Below are positions 55,762 to 64,000 of a stretch of DNA of 64,000 nucleotides, piece by piece (positions within the stretch are counted from its first letter, which is position 1; each line of letters begins with the position of its first letter). This DNA is from Cristatella mucedo (taxonomy: Eukaryota > Bryozoa > Phylactolaemata > Cristatellidae). Where the stretch lies: assembly GCA_009760855.2 (NCBI GenBank), contig WPIO01000112.1:207001-271000 (forward strand), in the 5' to 3' direction. The notes beneath the pieces are model-generated. The model was given only the letters and a program-made list of their open reading frames with translations. It was not told the DNA's origin and made no database searches. A program made the position numbers and the translations under genes.

Positions 55762-56514
55762 CTATTTATTGGACGCGAAAGAGGCAAACGTGCTGAGGAA
55801 GTCATCGAAGCTTTTCCTACGCTCTTCATCCATCGCAGATAGAGTCTTGCTGTCGCATTTAGTGGCAGCAAGTTGAACGTTTTTAAAACCGGCTTCCTTC
55901 AGTAGATCGCAGATTGTCTGGCGTCGTTGGACGATCAAATCTGTCTCAAAAGCCGGCTCCACGAAAATGTGCGCTTTGCACCACTCACCGTTGCTCTCTG
56001 GTAGAACGAGTGACTACTTCGGATTTTCACACGTAATGGCTTGCGGCACGCCTGCTTCTAGGCAAGCATTTGCAACAATAAGACGACCACCGGGCTTCAG
56101 GCTGCCGTAGACGTTCTTGAGTGCAGCGAGCACCTGATCTCTCCGAGCGAGGCGATGAAGCACGTAGCCCATGATCACCGTTTCCACAGTAAGCGAGCTG
56201 CAGTCATATTCGAGGATGTCTGCTTCAATGTGACGAACGCCGTCGAAATTCAGGGCTCGCTCCATGGCCTTTGCCAGCGCCGCCATTTTTGAAGACGGCT
56301 CCAAAGCGTACACCGTGCGAGCGCCAAGGTGAAGGGCTTCGCGCGTCCAGCGACCGGCACCCGAGCCGACGTCGAGGATAACCTGACCGCGGAGATCGCC
56401 GAAGAGCGGAAGGAAGCTGCTCTCGTCGATGCCTCGCCTCCACTTGCTGTCCGTGTGCTCTCGATAGGCGGCGCTTTGTCGGTTATAAGTCTCCAACGTC
56501 GACTGTGCGGCCAT
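55762..56514 (-). pseudogene. Class I SAM-dependent methyltransferase, copy C (nonsense codon)
   Basis: Same gene as at 23302 and 38772, with ATG at 56514. Codon 167 (Val in A and B) is TAG, at 56016-56014, so the product would stop after the SAM-binding core and lose its last third. Downstream the frame continues without further stops to 55762, so the lesion is recent or the two halves are still constrained. Residues 154-166 follow the copy B type (GVPQAITCENPK). The DNA immediately 5-prime of the ATG is unrelated to A and B and keeps the frame open for another 19 codons to 56571. Confidence 0.8.
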
Positions 56515-57225
56515 ATACTGTTCTCTCGCCTGCCCCTCAGTTACGACCAGATGTGAGCTGCAAATTCGCACTATCCGACATTTGAGGCAGAGTCACTTAA
56601 ATAGGCAACCGATTCAACCACTGACCCCGATCGTCTGTTTGGCTAGCCAGGATGGCTAGCGTTGCTAACAGCATCCGGACTGCAGAGCAACTGTGGTTTC
56701 ACATGTACGGACGAATGTATACACATCGATCTCCCACCGTAGAAATTTACGACGATTGCATAGGCTTAGTGCCGGTGGGTTTCTATAGCACACTTTCTAA
56801 AGCTGTTTGCACTTTCCGTTGAGCACGCGATACCAAATAGGCTCCACGCCGTCCAACGATAGGACAATGAGGAGCAGAGCTGAGTCACGAGTTCAGTCGT
56901 GAAAGTCAACGCCGGGAATGAATCAAAACAAGTCTGCCGGAAATGGAGGAACTTTAGTCAGCACCAAGCGAGAGATTGTAATACGAGAATCTTTAAATTG
57001 ATTTCCGTCGGCTAAAGACTAGGAGAGCTGACGGTTATACCGTCTTGAAGTGGACCATCGCACTGCTGATTTATCGAAGTGCGGCACACGAAAATCTTTT
57101 CTGGATGGTAATAGCACTCTAGCGGCCATATTTATTACCACCGGTAGTTTCTAAACAGATGTCCTCAATTATTGCCTGTACTAATTTAGATTAATAATTC
57201 GAATGATAATTTCTTATTGCAATTC
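56515..57225. other. Private DNA at the right edge of unit C
   Basis: No gene or repeat recognised. This is the first sequence outside the repeated units. Confidence 0.3.
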
Positions 57226-57320
57226 CTTGAGCGAGCTGAGTCTCATTCTAGGCCTAACCTAATCTCTGTCTAGACGTACTTTACTCGTGCTATACAGGAG
57301 GCATGATCAAACGGTTAGTG
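57226..57320 (-). mobile_element. Degraded LINE-B end
   Basis: agcgagctgagtctcattct and ctaatctctgtctagacgta resemble the LINE-B hairpin region. Weak. Confidence 0.3.
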
Positions 57321-58156
57321 GTAACCTGCAAAATTTTTACAAGCCTACAATGGAAATAGGTGACATAAACAGTGTCAACATATAAAATATGTGGTGATAA
57401 ATACATAAATCAATAACCTATATAAAAGATAGCTCTTGTAATATCAAGTCAGATGTGCTCGGGAATTATAACGCTCTCACTTTGGGATTTCAAATGATTT
57501 TACGCTCTGTCCAGACCCTGATGCCCTACACCACCGTCGAATAGATTACTTTACGCTACGGACAGATTCTTGCTACACGATGGTATGTGGGCCTTTTCTT
57601 GCTGACACGTGACGTTAATTCGGCGAAACTGAGTGCATTCGTGGTGCAACCAGAGGTCTGCTAGGCTAACTTCGACCGTGCAGCTTCGGCAGTATTTGCC
57701 ATGCATCGGCAAAGACTAGAGCTGTTACAATCACTGTGCTTGTTGTTCTAGTGGTCTAGAGATCAGAAAACGCTATAGTCCGTTTGCAACCACTTTTTGT
57801 CGAAATGCTATATAATTGCTGAGAACTATCAACTGTCATCCGAGCTAGCTTCATTGTATTCGTCAATGTAGGAAAGCTTTGCCATGAAATATTTCTTTCG
57901 ATGTGGATGACCTTATAGGAATATCATCATTCCGGAAATTCAGTTTCAAAGAGCTGAGTCGGCTACTTCCACCACCAAACTAAAAATTCGGAAAATTCTA
58001 AGCTAAACGTGAGCGAATTTCTGATCTGTGCTTAATCGAGTTTGAGGGCGAATTGTATATGCCTAAAGCATTAAGCTGGAAGTAATTGCAGAAATCCGAT
58101 TTATCCACATATCTCTTGAAATATACATCCGAAGATAGCGAGCATCCCGATAAATA
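57321..58156. other. Unrecognised DNA
   Basis: No supported feature in about 840 bases. Confidence 0.3.
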
Positions 58157-58411
58157 TTGGAGAGTGCTTTACTCGAGCGCCATTTCTCTCTGGCTGCAGC
58201 AACGCCTTATTTTAAGCAAAGGTTAGAAGCACCGCTGTGGGAAGAAAATCTAGTAGCCTACAGTCTTTCAAAAGCAGTGCTTCCACGACTAAGAAGTGGA
58301 AACTTACTAATGCTAACGACAGCAGTAGAAAATAAACTACCAAGGTTAAACGCAAGTTGTGAGGGGCCATGCTTAAAGTACCAAGAAAAACTACCGTTCT
58401 TGTTAAATTAG
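58157..58411 (+). other. Open frame of 84 codons, unassigned
   Basis: Reads from a TTG-type opening through SLAAATPYFKQRLEAPLWEE to PFLLN and stop. No family recognised; overlapping frames are open on the other strand too. Probably chance. Confidence 0.15.
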
Positions 58412-58510
58412 GGAAACCCAATAAACAGCAATAGAAGCAAAAACTGAGAATTTGACAAAACAGCATTAAATGGTGGCTTGCTACGTGCAATGTTTTTTGA
58501 TCCTCAGCCT

Positions 58511-58786
58511 TTAATGAAGGGGGTACGTATAAAGTGCTTGCTGTTCTTCTATAGTTATTGGCATCGTAGAGCCGAAGACCGTTGGAAGTTGCATCGAGAT
58601 TGAGGCTGTATAAACTGCTTGCGGAAAATAGTGCTTCCCTGAAGCTGCTAAATTTGTTTGTCTTACCCCTTGAACCTTGCTAGTTACTATGGCTGTGCCT
58701 AGAGTAACGTGACTGTCGCCAACTGGCGTTATGCTCACGATATAGATGGGTGTTTGGATGACGATGATGTGTAATGCACCGAATAG
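58511..58786 (-). CDS. Candidate terminal exon, unknown protein
   Basis: The minus strand is open from a stop at 58787 to a stop at 58511. The peptide has natural composition: ALHIIVIQTPIYIVSITPVG, then TLGTAIVTSKVQGVRQTN, then SMQLPTVFGSTMPITIEEQQ. No ATG starts it, so it would have to be an internal or last exon. No recognised family. Confidence 0.3.
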   Translation of the reverse strand, partial: LFGALHIIVIQTPIYIVSITPVGDSHVTLGTAIVTSKVQGVRQTNLAASGKHYFPQAVYTASISMQLPTVFGSTMPITIEEQQALYTYPLH

Positions 58787-58789
58787 TTA

Positions 58790-59185
58790 GATGTCTTATG
58801 TCGGCACTCTGCAATGACTGAGAGGACTGATCATCGATCTGGCGAGTTCTTCGTTCCCGCAACTCCTCTTTGCATTGCGTCTACTCTGGAGAGCTCGGCG
58901 TTCGGTGAGTCACCGCGTCTGCATGGCTTCCTCTGCGGTGCTTCCGTTGATATCGAAACTGGATGAACGCGGGCTACCGCAGACACTTTTTGCAGCTACA
59001 ACCGTACCACGGTTGCTGTATTGGCGTTCTTTAAAAAGCGAATAGATACAACTTCCTGCTCCAATTTGCAGTAAATTTGGCGTTCGCCGCTTTTCGAAAG
59101 TCAGCCAGTAGGTAAATGCTCAGACGAGAATTTTACTGGCAGAATTACATCTAAGAGGCTGCCTAACTGATAGAATCGCGACCCT
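58790..59185. other. Unrecognised DNA
   Basis: No supported feature. Confidence 0.3.
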
Positions 59186-59881
59186 GTGCAATTGCCGGTC
59201 AGCTGTGCTTTAGGCAACGGGAAGGTTGTACGCTCAAGTTTTTGCTTCGCCCTCAACCCTTCCCAAGGCTGGAAATTGAGTGCTCTGCGCTTTGTGTACA
59301 GACTTTTTGTTAATTTACGAGCCCCCGTATTGCCACCGTGTTCCAGTACCATTAGCGTATCAGCAGGCGGTTGTACCAACGGTACGTACAATATGGAGTG
59401 TACAACGTAGTACGTACGCAGTATGCACAGCAAGGTGGTTTTACAGCACCTAGGGAATCCTTGGCCGTTTTACTTCGTGGCACAGGCTTCAACGGTCGGC
59501 GCGGCGCTCGGCCTAGGACCAGCACAGTTGCGACCTACGCGTTTTGTGGCTAACGACCTAACTGCAGAAGCTGCCAAAGCCAAAGTATGTAACGATCTTG
59601 GGAATGCGGACGCTCTTTGGCGAGGGTGCCAGGGCCAAGTGCACTACGGCTCCTGTCAACGAGGTCCGTGCCAAAGGCAGGTCAAGCCTACGTCAGCACT
59701 CCTGCGGACGGAAACGCCTGCGACGCCCACGCGCCCTAGGTCACGGATAGTTTACGGATACGATCCCCAACAAATCATTTACGAGGGCCAGCCGGGATGT
59801 GACTGCCAACCGGCGCGTCGGAAACTTTCTGTACTGCTCGGCACTGTATCGAAGAGTTTCCTCAATTCAAACGCCGGCTAA
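59186..59881 (+). other. Possible exon region, unresolved
   Basis: Several plus-strand frames are open. Frame 59371-59553 begins YQRYVQYGVYNVV then RTQYAQQGGFTAP, a Tyr/Gln-rich linker-like peptide. Frame 59423-59881 ends with RSRIVYGYDPQQIIYEGQP. They overlap in different frames, so at most one is coding at each point. They lie 2 kb upstream of the CAMSAP exon on the same strand, which makes an upstream exon conceivable. The part near 59200-59230 resembles a repeat also seen at 33605. Confidence 0.25.
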
Positions 59882-60111
59882 AGATTGACTGTCGAACTAG
59901 CTGAAACGGCGGCATGCCAAAGCTGCCCAATAATGACTGATATTTACTGTTGACGGTTCCTGAATAACAATGGCTAGCGAGCCGATTCAGCCACAATATG
60001 TGGCCGAGTCGGCAAAAAACCAAAGCCGTGAAATTAGCAGTGATTATTACTCAAAACATTGGCCTTGAAACCTGAGCTAATTTGAACTCTAGGTATTGAG
60101 CTGGCTTGGTC
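59882..60111. other. Unrecognised spacer
   Basis: No supported feature. Confidence 0.3.
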
Positions 60112-60230
60112 CAGCGGTTAAGGTGCTCGCCCCGACCAAGGTCTGGCCGAGGTCGTGGGCTCGAGCCCCAAGGCATATGTGAAGCACCTGAATAGAGATT
60201 AGGTTATCTTGGGACGCTATTAAAATGAAT
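60112..60230 (+). mobile_element. SINE-1, best copy
   Basis: A box tggtccagcggttaaggtgc, B-box-like gtgggctcgagcccc about 35 bases later, then gaagcacctgaatagagatt and aggttatcttgggacgcta, the LINE-B-like hairpin. A poly-purine/TTTA-rich stretch follows. Confidence 0.75.
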
Positions 60231-60239
60231 TTTATTTAT

Positions 60240-60840
60240 TTATTTGAGCCGTACAAGAGTCGTGCCCGCTATTAAAAGCATCAGTTGCTGGAAGATTGAC
60301 CTCTACACCCTGCACTGTTGCACGACTAATTGGGACCTCAACTAATCGTGCTAGCATTACCGCAGCCATTTAGACTTGCCTGCCTTTGTATCAGTTAGGC
60401 AGTCGGTTTACGGACAACGTACAGTGTCCAATCTTTCTTAGAAGCGTATACCCACTGAGTGGCTTTCAAACGGCGGTGAGTAGCTCCGTTACAGCGAATC
60501 GGAACGACGAAAAAAGTGTATATGCTTTCACTCCACGCTGGTTCAGCAACTGTAGCAAGGTCGTACCCTCGTGTAGTCGGTCGACATTGGTGAGGGCACG
60601 AAAGTGGCGGCACCGCATTCACCAAGTTAAAAGACTCAATTGTGTAATCGCAGAAGTTGTGTAGAAATTACTATAACACTTGGGAGAAGCAGCTTCTTCA
60701 GATCAGCAAAGGTGCGTAGATGAGTCCTTGTGGAAATGTCCAACTGGAGAATAGGATACTCTAACGGTCGAATAATGTGCTCGCAATTCACATCCCTAAG
60801 CTTGGATGTCGGGAAATTCTGTATCGCTACTTTTATGCCG
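60240..60840. other. Unrecognised DNA
   Basis: A plus-strand frame at 60386-60664 has no recognised domain. Confidence 0.3.
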
Positions 60841-60841
60841 G

Positions 60842-60925
60842 ATTCATTTCTTTGGCACAGTGGTTAAAGTGCTCGCCTCGATCAAGGACGTATCGAGATC
60901 GTGGGCTCGAGCCCTGTGGCATGTA
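60842..60925 (+). mobile_element. SINE-1, truncated by LINE-A
   Basis: Head with ttggcacagtggttaaagtg (A box) and gtgggctcgagccctgtgg (B box). The tail is replaced by the 3-prime end of a minus-strand LINE-A at about 60925. Confidence 0.7.
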
Positions 60926-61312
60926 ATCTCCGTCTGTAACTCCACAAAGTCATGAAGACCATGTGGGTGTTACGCAGGAGAGTTTTGTATAGCACACTAA
61001 CAGCCTGAGCGACTTTCGGTACGCATTCGGTAGCCAACAGACTTCATTTCACGTGACAAAGTGAAAGTGGGAAGCATAGCAGAGTCAGGAGAGCAGTTGA
61101 GGTAGTGAGTAGCATGGAAGTAGCACCTCAGGACCGCTGAAAAGGATGAGCCACAGTCGGCAGCAAGAGAGTAGTTGTCGTTGCGTAAGAATTGTGGAAG
61201 CGAGTTCCACAGTCTAGGACCTGCAGAGCTAAATTCTCTGTCGCCAACCGTCTTTAAGCAGTGGAATGGGACAGCTAATGTATTCTTCACACAGGATCTG
61301 AGGGCGCGATAC
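60925..61312 (-). mobile_element. LINE-A 3-prime fragment
   Basis: Tail complement ctccgtctgtaactccacaa, then the minus-strand frame 61290-60997 with REFSSAGPRLWNSLPQFLRN. Lacks the pentanucleotide tail because it abuts the SINE. Confidence 0.8.
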
Positions 61313-61321
61313 TAGAATGGA

Positions 61322-61460
61322 TCAAACTTGGCTCATGAATTAAGGAGCTCGCCTTTGCGACCGAGGTCGTGGGCTCGAGTCCTGTACTACATTTGAAGTG
61401 CCTCCATAGAGAAGTAGTTTTTCTAGGGCACTGCACGAATAAATTATTCCTGTGCTGGTC
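61322..61460 (+). mobile_element. SINE-1 copy
   Basis: A-box-like tggctcatgaattaagg, B box cgtgggctcgagtcctgta, then gaagtgcctccatagagaag and tagggcactgcacgaataaa. The tail hairpin is degraded. Confidence 0.65.
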
Positions 61461-61878
61461 TAAGATAGTGGAATTCCATTTCACAGTTGTCTCAATTAGC
61501 TACGACAGCTCACTTTTGACTTTTGGCTCACTCAGGCAGTGCGACATTTTCTAGCAGGCCTGTTGTGTTTCACCTAGCCGTTGCCTTCAGCTGTTGGCTT
61601 CCGCCTCGGATCATGTGACTCAGCTAAGCATTCAACTTTCTCTTTGTTTAATGACATTAAATTTTTTTATTAGCCTTATGTTCAACAAAAGTCACTTAAG
61701 GCTTTGTGTGAGCTATGGCAACCGACCTGCGTAAGTTCCGCATCAATTGCTTGACCTCCTCAAAGCAAAAAGTGCGGTCTACGATCGAACGCTTCGAGTA
61801 GCTCAGGGTGAACGGCTCTCGTTCGTTGGCAATTGCTTCTTATGCTTACGGTGCCATCACACAGTTTTACTTGTTTAG
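61461..61878. other. Intron sequence upstream of the CAMSAP exon
   Basis: No repeats recognised. It ends with a pyrimidine-rich acceptor, cagttttacttgtttag, directly before 61879. Confidence 0.5.
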
Positions 61879-62216
61879 GCTCACACGGCCCGAACCGACA
61901 GAATGGCGGCCAGTACTGTGGCCACAGCGGCTACGCCAAGCCGCCATCCCTGCAGCATCAGCAGTCCATGTACGGAAGAGTGGCGGGCCCATCTTCGACC
62001 TTGACCCGCTACGGCTCCATGTCCAGCTTGTCTGCTCGCTCGCCGACGCCTGCATTCGGCCAGTTTGACAGGCCTGCTCTGCAGGACGGCATCGATCCGC
62101 TGAAGCTGTTCGTGGCTCCTAGCTTCAAGTCCAATCGCAGCATCATCATCAACGCGATCAGCCACTGCGTTCTTCCGGGTGCAGTCAACGCAGAAGTCAA
62201 AAGCCATGTTCTCGAG
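61879..62216 (+). CDS. CAMSAP/Patronin exon with the start of the CKK domain
   Basis: A 338-base internal exon bounded by acceptor ttttacttgtttag and donor ctcgag|gtacgc. The first ~75 residues are a Ser/Pro/Gln-rich linker (HQQSMYGRVAGPSSTLTRYG, then SSLSARSPTPAFGQFD). From about residue 84 it reads DPLKLFVAPSFKSNRSII, then INAISHCVLPGAVNAEVKSH and VLE, which matches the beginning of the CKK domain of CAMSAP1-3, Patronin and relatives (pattern KLF..P..KSN..I..NA..HC.L.G.VN...K..VLEE). CKK binds and protects microtubule minus ends. The exon breaks the domain after VLE; the following CKK exon (FLILFRD region) is not found in the remaining 1.8 kb, so it lies beyond the window. The 5-prime exons are not identified. 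Confidence 0.85.
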
Positions 62217-63262
62217 GTACGCGGTTCTAGATTTGTCTGGTTGCTTATGACGACTTAAGTGTCTTTTGACGACCTGCTTCCTCAGTGGGCTTGCTTCCTC
62301 AGTGGAAATTAGCACATGCCTGCAGCATGCAGCATGTGCTAGGTGCTGGTGTGCGTGCGAAAGGAAGTAAACGAGCACGGTACCTTCGAAATCTCTGCCC
62401 GGCCACGAAGACTAGGCATTTGCTGCAGAGGCAAGCGTAGTCAACGAGCCTTCTCTGGTTTGCATGCAGTGGTCAGCAACGCCGGAAACAACGAGGCAGC
62501 AGGTAGCGTGTAGGTGCAGCAGGCGAACACCTGAAGGTGCCTTAACCAACCCGAAGTAGTTGCAATACGTGTGCTGCAGACCTGCCCGGAGCCATTTGGT
62601 GCCATGTAGCCAGGTTTGCGTGTCCTCGTGGCTGTACCCGAATGTTACGACCGGGCTCCACACAACAGTATCTGTAACGACCGGGCTCCAAACAACTGTC
62701 TTGGGCCAATACACCAGTATCAAATAAGGATTCATCAAAAAGTACTTGACCTTCCAGGTGGTTTGAATTGGGTCGTCATCTTGCTGGCAAAGGTAACGAC
62801 CCCCAAACCGAGTAGCTTTGAAATACACTTTTCTCGATCAACAACGACAATGAGTAAAGTACTCTTTTCTGAGTCCTTTTTTGGTGCTAGTGCAGTAACT
62901 CCAGCAAGTCGCCTAATTTGAACCTTGTAGAACGACTTTTGAGCGATTTTGCGCCGAACTTTTCAGTGAAACTCGGGTTTTTATATGTGCTGCAGTAGGA
63001 GAGATACCACAGGTGCTGGCAGCCTTTATGTCTGAGGCCAGACAATGGAGGTCATCAAGGTTTTCTTTTAGTGCGCCCTCACAGCAAACGCATGCACAAC
63101 AACAGCATATGTGTTGGTTTTTGTGTTGTCGGTAAATATTTGTACGTGCTTCGCATAACTTAAGAATGCATGGTGTCGTTGAAAACCCTCGTATTACCCG
63201 AGTGAGTTTACAGCCAAGGCAGCAGTGGCCATACTGCAAGGATTATTTGCTGCCTGAGTAAT
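62217..63262. other. Intron downstream of the CAMSAP exon
   Basis: No repeat family recognised. 62643-62705 holds a two-copy ~30-bp duplication (acgaccgggctccacacaac, acgaccgggctccaaacaac). No second CKK exon is present. Confidence 0.5.
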
Positions 63263-63916
63263 TAGATTATTGTAATTCCCTTTTGGCTGGGCTGCCAAAG
63301 AAAGCTATTATGCCACTACAGCGGACTATGAATATGGCTGCAAGGCTAGTCTTCAAGCCCCAGAGGTTTGAGCACGTGTCTCCTTTGCTAAAAGAGCTAA
63401 GATGGACGCCAGTTGAGCAACGGATACAGAGCAAAGTTCTTATGCTGACCCACAAGGCCCACCACGGCTTGGCTTCTTCGTACCTAGCTGAACTGCTGCA
63501 CCAGTTTCAGCCTCTTCGCACCCTCAGGTCCGGTGTGGCCAATAAATTAGCTGTCCCATTCCTCCGCTTAAAGACAGTTGGCGACAGAAGCTTTAGCTCT
63601 GCATGTCCTAGACTGTGGAACTCGCTTCCACAATTCTTACGCGACGACAACTACTCTCCAGCTGCCGACAATGGCACATCTTTTTCAGCGGTCCTGAGCT
63701 GCTACTTCTATGCTACTCACTACCTCAACTGCTCTCCTGACTCTGCTATGCTTCCCACTTTCTCTTTGTTGCGTGAGACGAAGTCTGTTGGCTACCGAAT
63801 GCGTACCGAAAGCCGCTTAGGCTGTGAGTGCGCTATACAAAACTCTCCTGCATAACACCCACGTGGTCTTTATGACTTTGTGGAGTTACAGACGAAGATA
63901 CGTTACATTACATTAG
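63263..63916 (+). mobile_element. LINE-A 3-prime copy, open frame
   Basis: A 190-codon frame, 63283-63855, without any break: MAGLPKKAIMPLQRTMNMAA, ELRWTPVEQRI, SFSSACPRLWNSLPQF, RMRTESRLGCECAI, then stop, the LINE-A terminus and a gttacattacatta tail. One of the youngest LINE-A copies here. It lies in the same orientation as the CAMSAP gene. Confidence 0.85.
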
Positions 63917-64000
63917 GAATGCATTTGAACTACGATAACGAAGTGTTATAGGGTAGGAACGATCGTAACTAAAATGCAGGTCATTTGCAGCCAGCCCATC

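Larger units (their letters stand above)
42311..56514. repeat. Repeated unit C (right edge at the methyltransferase start codon)
   Basis: Order as in units A and B, but with a LINE-A insertion in LINE-D, about 3.8 kb of private DNA (49.0-52.8 kb, including a satellite-like array), and no WD40 exon. Homology to A and B stops at the ATG of the methyltransferase. Confidence 0.65.

Noticed and set aside
19945-56514. Reading the three units as one composite DNA transposon carrying the methyltransferase
   Set aside because: I see no shared terminal repeats or target duplications at the unit edges; direct tandem duplication of a repeat-rich segment explains the order better.
60112-60190. A functional tRNA gene
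   Set aside because: A and B boxes are present, but no complete cloverleaf closes, the tail is the LINE-B-like hairpin, and several diverged copies exist. It is a SINE head.

Overview
The window looks like repeat-dense nuclear DNA of a metazoan, probably an invertebrate. It holds one clearly recognisable animal gene piece, a CAMSAP/Patronin CKK-domain exon at 61879-62216 (+), and a WD40 exon fragment resembling WDR47. There is no operon structure or bacterial-style gene packing. Most of the DNA is non-LTR retrotransposon debris of the CR1/L2 type, with di- and trinucleotide microsatellites, two satellite-like tandem arrays, a MULE and a hAT DNA transposon, tRNA-derived SINEs and a probable solo LTR. 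I cannot name the species. LINE labels A-D and SINE labels 1-2 are my own, used only inside this window.

Layout. 1-2.3 kb: unrecognised DNA, then a LINE-B end with a long (CT)n. 2.3-5.4 kb: the longest LINE-A copy (endonuclease plus reverse transcriptase, frameshifted). 6.2-9.2 kb: LTR-like DNA interrupted by a MULE whose transposase ORF is intact. 10.4-11.9 kb: decayed hAT transposase. 14.5-15.9 kb: a ~170-bp tandem array and an 11-bp minisatellite. 16.3-18.0 kb: two candidate host exons on opposite strands. About 19.9-56.5 kb: three directly repeated long units (A from 19.9 to 27.7, B from 27.7 to 42.3, C from 42.3 to 56.5 kb), each carrying the same order of LINE remnants and one copy of an intronless 250-residue SAM-dependent methyltransferase gene on the minus strand. 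Copies A and B are open from end to end; copy C has a nonsense codon. Units A and B also carry a WD40 exon embedded in LINE-C sequence. 50.9-52.1 kb: a second ~165-bp tandem array, inside unit C. 56.5-64 kb: less repetitive DNA with weak exon candidates, SINE-1 copies, the CAMSAP exon and a LINE-A 3-prime end.

How parts relate. LINE-B ends in a hairpin with its stop codon in the loop and an (ATT)n tail. SINE-1 carries a tRNA-like head and the same hairpin tail, so LINE-B is its likely driver. LINE-A ends in a (TTACA)n-type tail. The repeated units allow filled/empty-site comparisons that date several insertions (a 266-bp element in unit B, a LINE-A copy in unit C, a LINE-B copy inside unit B's (GA)n). 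The methyltransferase genes are the only intact non-transposon ORFs and are the most interesting content: a bacterial-looking, intron-free enzyme amplified inside a transposon-built array, with a strongly divergent patch just after the SAM-binding core in copy A.
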